From Methylomonas rivi (GTDB lineage Bacteria > Pseudomonadota > Gammaproteobacteria > Methylococcales > Methylomonadaceae), in assembly GCF_024505165.1 (NCBI RefSeq), contig NZ_JANIBK010000013.1, forward strand, positions 1-52,735: 52,735 nt of DNA. Direction: 5' to 3'. Of the stretch, positions 8,183 through 16,546 are shown piece after piece. A program made the position numbers and the translations under genes. The first letter of the stretch is position 1. Each line of letters begins with the position of its first letter. Under the pieces are notes generated by a model. That model was given only the letters and a program-made list of their open reading frames with translations. It was not told where the DNA came from and did not search any database.

Positions 8183-9181
8183 GTGGAGGAACCGTTTAAC
8201 ATCCTGGTGGTCGGCCCGTCCTGGGTCGGCGACATGGTCATGGCGCAAAGCCTGTTCATCGTTCTCAAGCAACAATATCCGGGTTGCCGGATCGACGTAT
8301 TGGCGCCCGCTTGGTCGCTGCAACTGCTGCAACGCATGCCGCAAATCCGCGAGGCTATCCCCATGACCTTGGGGCACGGCCAGTTAGATTTGTTGGGACG
8401 CATGCGCATCGGCCGCGGTTTGCGAAGCCGCCGATACGACCGGGCGTTTGTGCTGCCCAATTCCTGGAAATCCGCGCTGATCCCGTTTTTTGCCGGTATT
8501 CCCCGGCGAACCGGGTATGTCGGCGAAATGCGTTACGGCTTGTTGAATGATGCCCGCTTGCTGGACAAAAGCCGTCTTACCATGACCGTGCAGCGTTTCG
8601 TGGCGCTGGCCGGCTGTGATATATCGGACTATCCCTTTCCCCGGTTGGCGATCAGCCCGGAGCAACAGCAAGCGGTTGCCGCTAAATTTGCCGCCAATAG
8701 CGAAACGAAAATCCTGGCGCTGTGTCCCGGCGCCGAATACGGTCCCGCCAAGCGCTGGCCGATAGAGCATTTTGCCAAGGTTGCCCGGCACATGCATCAA
8801 CAAGGTTGGCAAGTCTGGCTGTTGGGTTCCGACAAGGATAAAGTGGTCGCCGAACAAATCAACGCGTTGTCCGAACAGGTCTGCCGGAATTTTGCCGGCT
8901 CGACCGATCTGGCCGAAGCGGTGGATTTGATGTCGCTGGCCGATGCGGTGGTCAGTAACGATTCGGGATTAATGCATGTAGCGGCGGCGCTGGATAAAAA
9001 ACTCATCGCGCTTTACGGTTCCTCCGATCCCGGTTTCACGCCGCCCTTACACCCGGACGCGGAAATCATCACGCTAAAGCTGGACTGTTCGCCGTGCTTC
9101 AAACGCGAATGCCCGTTGGGCCATACCCAATGTTTGACCGACATCGCGCCGGAGCGGGTGATCGCCGCTATTCCTCACTAA
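8183..9181 (+). CDS. waaF: Lipopolysaccharide heptosyltransferase II WaaF
   Basis: 332 residues, GT9 family. ILVVGPSWVGDMVMAQSLF at the start is the WaaF signature. CPGAEYGPAKRWP and AVVSNDSGLMHVAAALD (ADP-heptose binding) follow, and the C-terminal CSPCFKRECPLGHTQCL is typical of heptosyltransferase II. It adds the second heptose to the LPS inner core at the inner membrane. The first possible start is GTG at 8183, directly after the ilvE stop and overlapping the GGAGGA motif. There is no separate ribosome-binding site for that GTG, so either translational coupling or a slightly later unusual start is possible. Identity is certain, the start is not. Confidence 0.93.
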   Translation: MEEPFNILVVGPSWVGDMVMAQSLFIVLKQQYPGCRIDVLAPAWSLQLLQRMPQIREAIPMTLGHGQLDLLGRMRIGRGLRSRRYDRAFVLPNSWKSALIPFFAGIPRRTGYVGEMRYGLLNDARLLDKSRLTMTVQRFVALAGCDISDYPFPRLAISPEQQQAVAAKFAANSETKILALCPGAEYGPAKRWPIEHFAKVARHMHQQGWQVWLLGSDKDKVVAEQINALSEQVCRNFAGSTDLAEAVDLMSLADAVVSNDSGLMHVAAALDKKLIALYGSSDPGFTPPLHPDAEIITLKLDCSPCFKRECPLGHTQCLTDIAPERVIAAIPH

Positions 9182-9184
9182 GCC

Positions 9185-10183
9185 ATGAAAATCGCCATCG
9201 TCAAACTGTCCGCGATGGGCGACATCGTGCATGCCATGGTGGCCTTGCAGTTCATTAAAGCGGCATTGCCGGAAGCGCGAATCGACTGGGTGGTGGAACA
9301 AGGTTTTGCCGGGGTGCTGGCCGATAATCCGCATATCGAGTGTGTGCTGCCGGTCAATTTAAAAGCCTTAAAGACGGACAAAACCTTGTTGTTTCGCGAG
9401 TTTGCCAACATCAGACGCTACGCGCAACAGCATTACGATCTGGTGATCGACGCCCAAGGATTGATCAAGTCGGCCATCGTCGCCCGCCTGCTATCAGCGA
9501 ATACAGTCGGTTTCGATAAACATTCCATCCGCGAAAAATGGGCCGCCAGTCTTTATGCAACAGCGATAGCCTGTCCTTACGATGCCAATACCATAGATAG
9601 AAACGTTAGCGTTTTGACCCGGCCCTTGGGTCTAAATGTGACGCGGCAGCAGATTTTGGATAAAAAGCCTTTTCTGTATTACAAGCCCGCCGAAGCAGGT
9701 CTGGAGACTTTGTTTGCAACGGATAAACCGAATATTCTGTTGGTAATAGGCTCGACCTGGCCCAGCCGCAATTACCCGGTCGAGCACTTTTTGCGGGTCA
9801 TGCAAGGCTTGCCGGCCAATTACCTGATTTGTTGGGGTAACGAAAAGGAATTGCAGCGCGCACGATGGTTGGCGGAGCGCAGCGACGCAAATGTATTGCC
9901 CAGGCTGAGTTTGAACGATTTAAAAGCCGCGATTGCCCGTGCGGATTTATTGATCGGCAACGACACCGGTCCCACCCATATGGCGTGGGGGCTGAATCGG
10001 CCATCGATTACCTTGTTCGGTCCAACCCCAGTCAGCCGGGTATATCAAACCGACATTAACCGGGTACTGAAATCGCCATCCAGTGTGAATCCGTTCAAAC
10101 TGAATAAAAACGATTTTTCCATCGCCGAGATTCCGCCCCAGGTTGTGGTCGAATCGGCGAAATCCTTGCTTACGCATGGTTAA
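9185..10183 (+). CDS. waaC: Lipopolysaccharide heptosyltransferase I WaaC
   Basis: 332 residues, GT9 family. The N-terminus IAIVKLSAMGDIVHAMVALQF and IDWVVEQGFAGVL are characteristic of WaaC. Further on are VIDAQGLIKSAIVARLL, VIGSTWPSRNYPVEHF and DLLIGNDTGPTHMAWGLNRP (donor site). WaaC transfers the first L-glycero-D-manno-heptose onto Kdo2-lipid A, before WaaF. Its ATG lies 3 nt after the waaF stop, so the two are coupled. Lys18-region and Asp-Thr-Gly-Pro motifs are intact. Confidence 0.94.
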   Translation: MKIAIVKLSAMGDIVHAMVALQFIKAALPEARIDWVVEQGFAGVLADNPHIECVLPVNLKALKTDKTLLFREFANIRRYAQQHYDLVIDAQGLIKSAIVARLLSANTVGFDKHSIREKWAASLYATAIACPYDANTIDRNVSVLTRPLGLNVTRQQILDKKPFLYYKPAEAGLETLFATDKPNILLVIGSTWPSRNYPVEHFLRVMQGLPANYLICWGNEKELQRARWLAERSDANVLPRLSLNDLKAAIARADLLIGNDTGPTHMAWGLNRPSITLFGPTPVSRVYQTDINRVLKSPSSVNPFKLNKNDFSIAEIPPQVVVESAKSLLTHG

Positions 10184-10237
10184 GCCGCGCGCGGAATGCT
10201 AAAATCAACGCTTCAAAAACTTTGCTAATTTAACGAC

Positions 10238-10528
10238 ATGAGCCAAATTAAAATTGAACATAACCCCAGCGAAGAACGCCTGCAAGAACTCGGCGTGTCC
10301 GGCTGGGCGATCTGGGAAAAAGAAGTCTCGAAATTTCCCATCGACTTCGATGAAACCGAGTGCGCCTATGTGCTGGACGGCGAGATTCTGGTAACGCCCG
10401 CCGGTGGCGAACCGGTGCGTATCCTGCCGGGCGATTTGGTGGTGTTTCCGGCAGGGCTTGATAGTCAATGGGAAGTGGTAAAGCCATTACGCAAGCATTA
10501 CAGCTACGATTTTCCGGACGGCATTTAA
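10238..10528 (+). CDS. Small cupin-domain protein
   Basis: 96 residues forming a single cupin barrel of the EutQ-like Cupin_3 type: ECAYVLDGEILVTPAGGEPVRILPGDLVVFPAG. The usual metal-binding His of the first motif is not evident, so it may not bind a metal. It follows waaC by 54 bp in the same direction and is closed by a strong terminator. Function is unknown; small cupins of this kind are widespread stand-alone proteins. Confidence 0.8.
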   Translation: MSQIKIEHNPSEERLQELGVSGWAIWEKEVSKFPIDFDETECAYVLDGEILVTPAGGEPVRILPGDLVVFPAGLDSQWEVVKPLRKHYSYDFPDGI

Positions 10529-10544
10529 TTACCCAACACGTACT

Positions 10545-10573
10545 AAAAAGGCAACCCAGGTTGCCTTTTTTTT
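10545..10573 (+). terminator. Strong intrinsic terminator after the cupin gene
   Basis: AAAAAGGCAAC (10545-10555), loop CCAG, GTTGCCTTTTT (10560-10570), continuing to eight T in total. The GC stem flanked by A and T runs means it could work in both directions. It closes the ilvE-waaF-waaC-cupin unit. Confidence 0.9.
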
Positions 10574-10706
10574 GTCCTACGACTTACGTTTTTGGAGTGC
10601 GGAGCGGCCAAGTCTGCTTCAGGTACTAAACTTGCTTAAGCTTGTAATCGCTATTTTGCGGATGATTCCACTTTGCCTTCCATTGACATACATTAGGAAA
10701 ATGCAC

Positions 10707-11939
10707 ATGAAAGTTCGTTGTTTATTGTTTTTCAGCATGCTACTGCTGCAGGCTTGCGCTGAAAACCCTGGTACTCCTATTGGCACAATGGCGGCGACAG
10801 CGGTTGATCAGTCAAATTCGTGCCGGGACATTGCCGTCCCCAATAGAGATTGCTCGAAAACGGTTACCGCTACTTTTTCCCGGAACGGTACGCTTTGGTT
10901 GGCATGGGTACATAACGAGCATATTTTTGTACAGTCATCCGTGGACAAGGGCATGACTTATTCCGATCCCGTGATGGTTAATTCAATAGCGGAGCCTGTT
11001 ATCGCGCACGACGAATACCGCCCCAAAATTCAGCTGGATAAACAAGACAATATTTATCTGACCTGGACCCGCAGCCTGGAAAAGCGCCATACCGGCCATA
11101 TCCGGTTCAGCCGCTCGCTGGATGGCGGCAAGACTTTTTCCGAGCCGGTTACCCTTAACGACAATTTGGAGATGATCAGCCATCGCTTCGATAGTTTGTC
11201 TGTCGGCGAAAATGGCGAAGTATTTGTGGCCTGGCTGGATGCGCGCGACAAGGTCAAGGCAACGCAGGCGGGCGAAGATTATTTGGGGACCGCGCTGTAT
11301 TACGCCTGGTCCGATACTCAAGGCGACAGTTTTAAAAGCAATAAGCTTGCGGCGGCGCATACCTGCGAATGCTGCAGGTTGGGAACGGCAATCGATAAAG
11401 ATAATCTGCCGCTTGTGATTTGGCGGCATGTATTCCCGGGCGAGATTCGGGACCATGCCTTGCTGAAGTTTACCGACTGGGATGTGCCCGGTGACGTTAG
11501 GCGCTTGAGCCATGAGAATTGGAAGATCGATGCCTGTCCGCATCACGGTCCCGCCTTGGCGGTGGCTGACGACGGCGGCTATCACGCAACTTGGTTTAGC
11601 GCGGAAGAATCGCAACCAGGTCTGTTTTATGCGTATTCGCAAGACCGGGGCCTGAGCTTTTCGCCTGCCATGCATTTTGGCGGGAACGGCGCCAAGCATC
11701 CGCATGTAGCGGTTAGCGGTCAACAGGTAGCTATTACCTGGCTTGAGTTTGATGGCAGCAATACCGTGGTCAAGTTGTTGTTGTCAATTGACGGAGGCAA
11801 GCATTGGTCGGAACCCAAACAAATCGGGCAAACAGCGGAGTCCGCCGATTATGCGTTTCTGGTGGCCGATAAGGAGACGCTGTATTTATCCTGGCAAACC
11901 CGGCAGGGCTATCGGATTAGAGCGTTGAACGATATTTGA
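10707..11939 (+). CDS. Outer-surface lipoprotein with sialidase-like (BNR/Asp-box) propeller and CxCC/CPHH motifs
   Basis: 410 residues from the ATG at 10707, which has AGGA 8 nt upstream. A longer frame exists but would bury the signal peptide. The start MKVRCLLFFSMLLLQAC carries a lipobox with Cys17. Repeated SxDxGxTF/W Asp-boxes (SVDKGMTYSDPV, SLDGGKTFSEPV, SQDRGLSFSPA, SIDGGKHWSEP) indicate a six-bladed propeller of the exo-alpha-sialidase superfamily. The catalytic Arg triad of true sialidases is not obvious. Unusual are C220-E-C222-C223 after HT and C277-P-H279-H280, a potential metal site. It lies upstream of a TonB-dependent receptor, so a surface binding partner is plausible. Confidence 0.72.
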   Translation: MKVRCLLFFSMLLLQACAENPGTPIGTMAATAVDQSNSCRDIAVPNRDCSKTVTATFSRNGTLWLAWVHNEHIFVQSSVDKGMTYSDPVMVNSIAEPVIAHDEYRPKIQLDKQDNIYLTWTRSLEKRHTGHIRFSRSLDGGKTFSEPVTLNDNLEMISHRFDSLSVGENGEVFVAWLDARDKVKATQAGEDYLGTALYYAWSDTQGDSFKSNKLAAAHTCECCRLGTAIDKDNLPLVIWRHVFPGEIRDHALLKFTDWDVPGDVRRLSHENWKIDACPHHGPALAVADDGGYHATWFSAEESQPGLFYAYSQDRGLSFSPAMHFGGNGAKHPHVAVSGQQVAITWLEFDGSNTVVKLLLSIDGGKHWSEPKQIGQTAESADYAFLVADKETLYLSWQTRQGYRIRALNDI

Positions 11940-12063
11940 AAATTAGTAACCCGGACTCGTTAATTAACATAGTTCAATAAAAGTGATCCGGCCGATTATG
12001 TGATGACGCTAACGCATATTGACAATCTTTAAGCTTGAAATCTTGGCTGAATGGAAAAAAACA

Positions 12064-12097
12064 TGGGCTGTTTAGGTGATATCACACACACAGCCCA
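12064..12097. promoter_or_regulatory. Nested palindrome, candidate operator or stem-loop
   Basis: The outer 8-bp inverted repeat TGGGCTGT (12064-12071) and ACAGCCCA (12090-12097) encloses a perfect 10-bp palindrome, GTGATATCAC (12076-12085). It lies about 250 bp upstream of the TonB-dependent receptor. It could be a regulator-binding site or an attenuating hairpin; no T-run follows. Confidence 0.4.
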
Positions 12098-12145
12098 GAA
12101 TATGGTTAGATCGCATGAAAATTACTTCAACGTGCTAGCCGATGG

Positions 12146-12174
12146 TTTACAAAATCCAACAGAACGTGTTTAAG
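12146..12174 (+). promoter_or_regulatory. Weak candidate promoter of the TonB-dependent receptor
   Basis: TTTACA (12146-12151), 17-nt spacer, TTTAAG (12169-12174), about 140 nt before the start. Spacing is good and the boxes are mediocre. Confidence 0.2.
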
Positions 12175-12315
12175 TCATTGTAAACAATTGCAATTAAGTA
12201 TTGGCCTGAGCATTGCTTTTGTATGCTGCTGCTCTCGGTATTCCAGTTGGGAAATTTGATCCGACCAAACGGTTTTTCCGGGAGATGGATTAAATACAAT
12301 CAGGAAATACCAGAC

Positions 12316-14637
12316 ATGCAAAAAAATAAAATCACGTTGGCTCTCATGCTGCTGCCGAGCGCTATGACCTCCCCGGCCATCAGCTATGCCAAGTCCGTTA
12401 ACGATACTGAAACTACTCGATTGGACGCAGTGGAGGTAACCTCTACCGAGCAGCAGCTATTCCCAAAAACGGCAAAGGCAACCCCAACCTACGAAGTGCA
12501 AGTCAAGGAAGTCGAAAAGTTTGTTAATGCGACTACCGTGGAAGACTATCTCAGATTTTCCCCTTCCCTAAATATCCGCAAGCGCTATATCGGCGACCCG
12601 AACGGTTCTTTGGGCATGCGCGGCTCCAACGTGTTCCAGACCGCGCATACCATGGTATTCGCCGACGGCATGCCGTTGCATAATCCTTTGCGGACCAGCT
12701 TTAACGGCGCGCCGCGCTGGTCCATGGTTTCGCCATCGGAAGTCGAATCGGCCGAGGTGCTGTACGGGCCGTTTTCGGCGCAGTACGGCGGTAACTCCTT
12801 TGGCGGCGTGGTCAATCTGAACACCCGGATGCCGGATAACTTCGAAGCCCACCTGGATGCCATGGGCATGTTCCAAACCTTGCATAGGGGCGGCCGCAAC
12901 GATACCTTGACCGGCTATAAAACCAATATTTCCGCCGGTAACCGTTTCGATAAATTCAGTATTTTCGGGTCTTACAATCGCCTGGAAAATCAGGGGCAGC
13001 CGATGACGCCGCGGACGACGGCTTTATCGGGCACGGGCGGCACCGCTGTTAACGGGCCGCTTAACGAGCCGCAACCCAATACTTCGCCGGGTATTTACTA
13101 TGGCGACGATGGCTTGGCCAGAACCACAACCGACTTGTTTAAAGTCAAAATGGGTTACGACTTTACGCCCGATTTGCAGGGGCGTTTTACCGTGGCCTAT
13201 GAGGAGCGTATCAGCGAAACCAACGATCCCTTGAGTTTGTTGAAAAATGCGTCGGGCAATACGCTCTGGGGAGGGGCGACCGCAACAGGCGGCAGTACCA
13301 ACGCCACTTATAATTTGGACGGCAGGAGCTTTAGGGTGCCGGGTTCGGCCTTTAATGTCTCGGAGTCCGAACGCCAGACCATCAATTTAGGTGCTGGCTT
13401 AAAAGGCAAAATTTCCAATGACTGGAGTATCGATACCAACGCCAGCTATTACGATGCCTTTCACGATAAGTCCGTATCGTCTTCGCTAAATCCCGCCCAT
13501 CCCTTAAATCAAAATAAAGGGCAAGTTAACGATGTAGACGCCTGGTGGGCCAATTACGATCTGAAATTATCCACCGATAACTTCCTGGAAAACAAAGATT
13601 TATCGTTTATGGGCGGTTATCAGTTCAACCATGCGTCCTTGAACAACAAGACCTACGATAGTAACAATTACACGACGGGTTCCAGGGCGGGCCTCACCAA
13701 CGATAGTGGCGGCGCAACGCAAACCAACAGTGTGTTTTCGCAACTGGAATGGCGGTTTTTGCCGGACTGGGCGGTCATGGCCGGCGCCCGCCTGGATAAT
13801 TGGCAGGCCATGGAAGGGCATGTGTATAGCACGACCAGCACCGAAAATTATGCCGACCGCGATGCCACCCGGATTTCTCCGAAAGCATCGCTGGAGTTTT
13901 CACCGGATGTCTGGACCTTCAGATACTCGTTTTCCAAAGCCTATCGTTTCCCGATTGCGGAAGAGCTATTTTTGAGCAATTCCCGTTTCAATAGCACGAC
14001 AGTCGCATTTCCCGGCTTGGGCCCCGAGAATGGTTACTTCCACAATTTGATGATGCAGTACGATTTGCCGAAGGGATTTGTACGGGCGAACTTCTTCTAC
14101 GATTTGATCAACGATGAAATTGCCAATACCCTGCAAAATTTCGGCAATGTTGCCGTAACTACGTTTCAACCGATCGAGCAGACCGAAACCATAGGCGTGG
14201 ACCTGACGTTCCAGCAAAACCGTTTGTTTGACTTGCCGTTGGATTTCATGATCAACGGTACTTTCATGAATAAGCAAATCACCAAAAACAGCCGCAATAC
14301 CGCATTGGTGGGCAATGAATGGGACCGGATTCCCAAACTGCAGGTCAACACCTCGGCGACCTACCATATCTTGCCGGTTTGGGATTTTGCCGCGTCGGTG
14401 CGCTATCGTAGCGATGTGTTTCAACGTTTGGACAACAGCGACACGCAGTCCAACGTGTTCGGCGGCACCGACGAATACACTTTTGTCGACCTGAAAACCA
14501 GTTACCGGCTGCCGACCTACCATAATTTGAAGAGTACGATTTCGGCCGGTATCGATAACGTACTGGATCAAAACGTCTACGAAAACCATCCTTTTCCGCT
14601 ACGTACCTACTTCGTAAAAGCCTCTTTCGATTATTGA
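12316..14637 (+). CDS. TonB-dependent outer membrane receptor, ligand unknown
   Basis: 773 residues from the ATG at 12316 (AGGA 10 nt upstream). Signal peptide MQKNKITLALMLLPSAMT... with cleavage probably after AISYA. A plug domain follows (about 30-175): LDAVEVTSTEQ, TVEDYLRFSPSLNIRKR, LGMRGSNVFQTAHTMVFADGMPL, VLYGPFSAQYGGNSFGGVVNLNTR. The rest is a 22-strand barrel ending in the aromatic YFVKASFDY. It imports a ligand across the outer membrane with TonB-ExbBD energy. No siderophore- or cobalamin-specific feature was recognised. The preceding metal-motif lipoprotein and the following SmbP-like protein hint at metal, which is inference. Confidence 0.9.
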   Translation: MQKNKITLALMLLPSAMTSPAISYAKSVNDTETTRLDAVEVTSTEQQLFPKTAKATPTYEVQVKEVEKFVNATTVEDYLRFSPSLNIRKRYIGDPNGSLGMRGSNVFQTAHTMVFADGMPLHNPLRTSFNGAPRWSMVSPSEVESAEVLYGPFSAQYGGNSFGGVVNLNTRMPDNFEAHLDAMGMFQTLHRGGRNDTLTGYKTNISAGNRFDKFSIFGSYNRLENQGQPMTPRTTALSGTGGTAVNGPLNEPQPNTSPGIYYGDDGLARTTTDLFKVKMGYDFTPDLQGRFTVAYEERISETNDPLSLLKNASGNTLWGGATATGGSTNATYNLDGRSFRVPGSAFNVSESERQTINLGAGLKGKISNDWSIDTNASYYDAFHDKSVSSSLNPAHPLNQNKGQVNDVDAWWANYDLKLSTDNFLENKDLSFMGGYQFNHASLNNKTYDSNNYTTGSRAGLTNDSGGATQTNSVFSQLEWRFLPDWAVMAGARLDNWQAMEGHVYSTTSTENYADRDATRISPKASLEFSPDVWTFRYSFSKAYRFPIAEELFLSNSRFNSTTVAFPGLGPENGYFHNLMMQYDLPKGFVRANFFYDLINDEIANTLQNFGNVAVTTFQPIEQTETIGVDLTFQQNRLFDLPLDFMINGTFMNKQITKNSRNTALVGNEWDRIPKLQVNTSATYHILPVWDFAASVRYRSDVFQRLDNSDTQSNVFGGTDEYTFVDLKTSYRLPTYHNLKSTISAGIDNVLDQNVYENHPFPLRTYFVKASFDY

Positions 14638-14647
14638 TCGGCCGTTC

Positions 14648-14685
14648 GCCCGCCTAAATAACCGGAACCGGCGATTTGGGCGGGC
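14648..14685 (+). terminator. Stem-loop after the TonB-dependent receptor
   Basis: GCCCGCCTAAAT (14648-14659) pairs with ATTTGGGCGGGC (14674-14685), 12 bp with one G-T pair and a 14-nt loop, 11 bp after the stop codon. No T-run follows, so it may protect the 3' end or act as a terminator. Confidence 0.5.
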
Positions 14686-14751
14686 TCAGACGGATGCGTA
14701 TTCAAGCGGCCCAAAGCTCCGAATGTCAGCCGATACGGATCGATTGCCCAG

Positions 14752-14834
14752 GTTGGGTTAGCATAACCCGACAATCGAAGCAATTGAACCGCAATAAGCC
14801 GACGAGTAGGGTTACGGCAGGCGCCTAACCCTAC
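14752..14834. repeat. Two REP-like palindromes with the GGGTTA core
   Basis: First unit: GTTGGGTTA (14752-14760), gca, TAACCCGAC (14764-14772). Second unit: GTAGGGTTA (14806-14814), an 11-nt loop, TAACCCTAC (14826-14834), a perfect 9-bp stem. Both share the GGGTTA/TAACCC core seen in many intergenic palindromic repeats. They lie between convergent genes, and the second can serve as terminator for the leftward SmbP-like gene. Confidence 0.55.
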
Positions 14835-14847
14835 TACTAATAGTGTG

Positions 14848-15192
14848 CTATTTCTTTTGCATTTCCGTGACGGCTAACTCCAGGTTGTCGATCCCTTCTT
14901 GAATATTGCCGGCCTTGGCTGCTTTCAGCGCGGCTTTTAGTTTGGCGCTGGCGCGCGGCAGTTTAATGGAGTATCCCTTTTCGTTTTGCGCTTGTGCTTT
15001 TAGAGCTTCCATGGCGATATTGGTTTTTTCGGCAAAGGCCTGTGCATCTTCCTGCTTACCGGCTTCGATTGCGTTCTTGGACAGGGAGATCAGATTGGTA
15101 AAGTCTTCGTTCATGGGGGAGCCGGCCGCTTGAACAGCGCTCGATAAAATAAAGAAAAGTAATGCTGCGATCGGATGGCGTGATTTCATCAT
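14848..15192 (-). CDS. Periplasmic four-helix protein resembling small metal-binding protein SmbP, without its histidines
   Basis: 114 residues. A clear signal peptide (IAALLFFILSSAVQAAG) leaves about 92 mature residues, close to Nitrosomonas SmbP. The mature part is two helical hairpins: NLISLSKNAIEAGKQ, DAQAFAEKTNIAMEALKAQ, LPRASAKLKAALKAAKAG and IQEGIDNLELAVTEMQKK. The pattern of small-residue and GK/GN turns follows SmbP, but the positions that are His-rich in SmbP are Lys, Glu or Ala here and only one His (in the signal peptide) exists. Strong copper/nickel binding like SmbP is therefore not expected. Start at 15192 or 15189. The fold match is by eye. Confidence 0.6.
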   Translation of the reverse strand: MMKSRHPIAALLFFILSSAVQAAGSPMNEDFTNLISLSKNAIEAGKQEDAQAFAEKTNIAMEALKAQAQNEKGYSIKLPRASAKLKAALKAAKAGNIQEGIDNLELAVTEMQKK

Positions 15193-15678
15193 GATTATTC
15201 CGCTTGAATTGTGGTTGAAATTTAAACCGCAAAACCATGGCTTTTCGTTGCCCTTGCGGGCTTTACAAAAAGCCTTGAGTTTGTGGGTCGGCCTTCGGCG
15301 CGCGGTTCGCTACCGGCAAGAACTTGTAGGTTATTGATACGAAGGCAAAGGGATTATAAGGAGACGAACTGAATTGAAACTGAAAAATACCCTGTGCGGC
15401 GTAGGGTTGGCGAGTGTCTCGGAGGGGAAGGCGGGCAGGGGGCGGCATCCGCCTGTCTTTTGCTAACCGCTACGTCGATGCGATAACTTGGTTGCCCGAT
15501 TGTCGACAAAGCCTCATATCGATACGATTCAATAAACGCACGCCATTGTTTGCCGGATGAAACGGGAAATATTCCGACTATTCAGTTGAGCTTTTTCCTT
15601 TTGTTTCGGGCAGGATTGCCAGCCTATTCAGGCCATGCCTACACTGTCCTCATCAATATTTTTGGGGGCCATGGCTTT
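15193..15678. other. Intergenic region before the pentapeptide-repeat gene
   Basis: 486 bp between divergent genes, presumably holding both promoters. A small hairpin GGCTTT-acaa-AAAGCC is near 15259-15274. A 61-codon minus-strand frame (15263-15448) is not called, although a short piece of it resembles the last strand of a beta-barrel. Nothing else was recognised. Confidence 0.4.
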
Positions 15679-16407
15679 ATGAAACCGCGAGTTGTTCGTT
15701 ATCTATTATTCATTCAAGGGCTTGCCGTCTGCCTGCCGCCTTGCCAAGCGGCGGAGTACAGCCGGGAACAAGTCGTGGCGACAATCGGCAACGCCGGCGA
15801 TCGGCCAGCGAAATTCACCCACAAAGACCTGTCCGGTTTGGACCTGTCGGGCGTCGACTTTAAAGCAGCCGATTTGTTTTCCGCCAATTTGGAGAACTGC
15901 AATCTCGATGCGGCAAACCTGCGGAGCGCCAACCTGAACCGAGCGCAATTACGGAAAGCGACGTTGAGAAAAGCGGATTTGTCGAATGCCAGTTTGTACG
16001 CCGTGGTGTTGGATAATGCCGACTTGTCGGAAGCCAACTTGGCCGGTAGCCGTATCATCGGCGTGTTGAACGGGGTCAACCTCAGTCGCGCCAAACTCGC
16101 CGGCGCCGATCTCGGGGCCGACATGGCCAACCAGGGCATGGCGCCGGCGCGCGTGGAAATGAACAATGCCGTGTTGACCGGAGCCGACCTCAGCGGCAGC
16201 AATTTTACCCATGCCATCCTGTCCTACGCCAAACTGCAAAATGCCGATTTGCGCCGGGCGCGCCTGCAGTGGGCGGATTTATCCGGTGCCAATCTGCATG
16301 GCGCCGACGTAGCCGGGGCCGACTTTCGCCATGCCAATCTCGACGGCGCCGTTATCAACAATGTTAAAGGGCTGGATTCCGCGCGGGGCTTAAACGGCGG
16401 TGAGTGA
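15679..16407 (+). CDS. Secreted pentapeptide-repeat protein
   Basis: 242 residues from the ATG at 15679, with a GGGGG-rich stretch upstream. An upstream in-frame ATG at 15550 is less likely because the signal peptide MKPRVVRYLLFIQGLAVCLPPCQAAEYS starts here. The mature protein is almost entirely A(D/N)LxxA pentapeptides (LSGVDFKAADLFSANLENCN and on to the C-terminus), forming a right-handed quadrilateral beta-helix. One interruption at about residues 150-165 (GADMANQGMAPARVEM) forms a loop. An exported location argues against a gyrase-mimic (Qnr-like) role. Function unknown. Confidence 0.82.
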   Translation: MKPRVVRYLLFIQGLAVCLPPCQAAEYSREQVVATIGNAGDRPAKFTHKDLSGLDLSGVDFKAADLFSANLENCNLDAANLRSANLNRAQLRKATLRKADLSNASLYAVVLDNADLSEANLAGSRIIGVLNGVNLSRAKLAGADLGADMANQGMAPARVEMNNAVLTGADLSGSNFTHAILSYAKLQNADLRRARLQWADLSGANLHGADVAGADFRHANLDGAVINNVKGLDSARGLNGGE

Positions 16408-16546
16408 CGAGTCGAGAAGGGCGGTGCGTCGCGGTTCGGTACAAGCCGCTGCGGCGGGCGCAATCTCTCGTGTTTTATCAACGCGGGGGAATCCGATTTT
16501 CATGTCCCCATAGTCTGAACAGGTAATCCGCAAGGACGGCCGGATA

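Larger units (their letters stand above)
11940..12315. other. Intergenic region upstream of the TonB-dependent receptor
   Basis: 376 bp, AT-rich. It contains the nested palindrome at 12064-12097 and a weak promoter candidate (12146-12174). An in-frame upstream extension of the receptor from 12223 is rejected because the signal peptide begins at 12316. No convincing Fur box was seen. Confidence 0.5.

Noticed and set aside
12223-12315. Longer N-terminus for the TonB-dependent receptor
   Set aside because: The signal peptide begins at 12316 with a good ribosome-binding site; the extension would precede it.
15263-15448. Minus-strand frame with a beta-barrel-like ending (FAFVSITYKF)
   Set aside because: Too short, continues past the aromatic end, no start signal; at most a remnant of an outer membrane protein.
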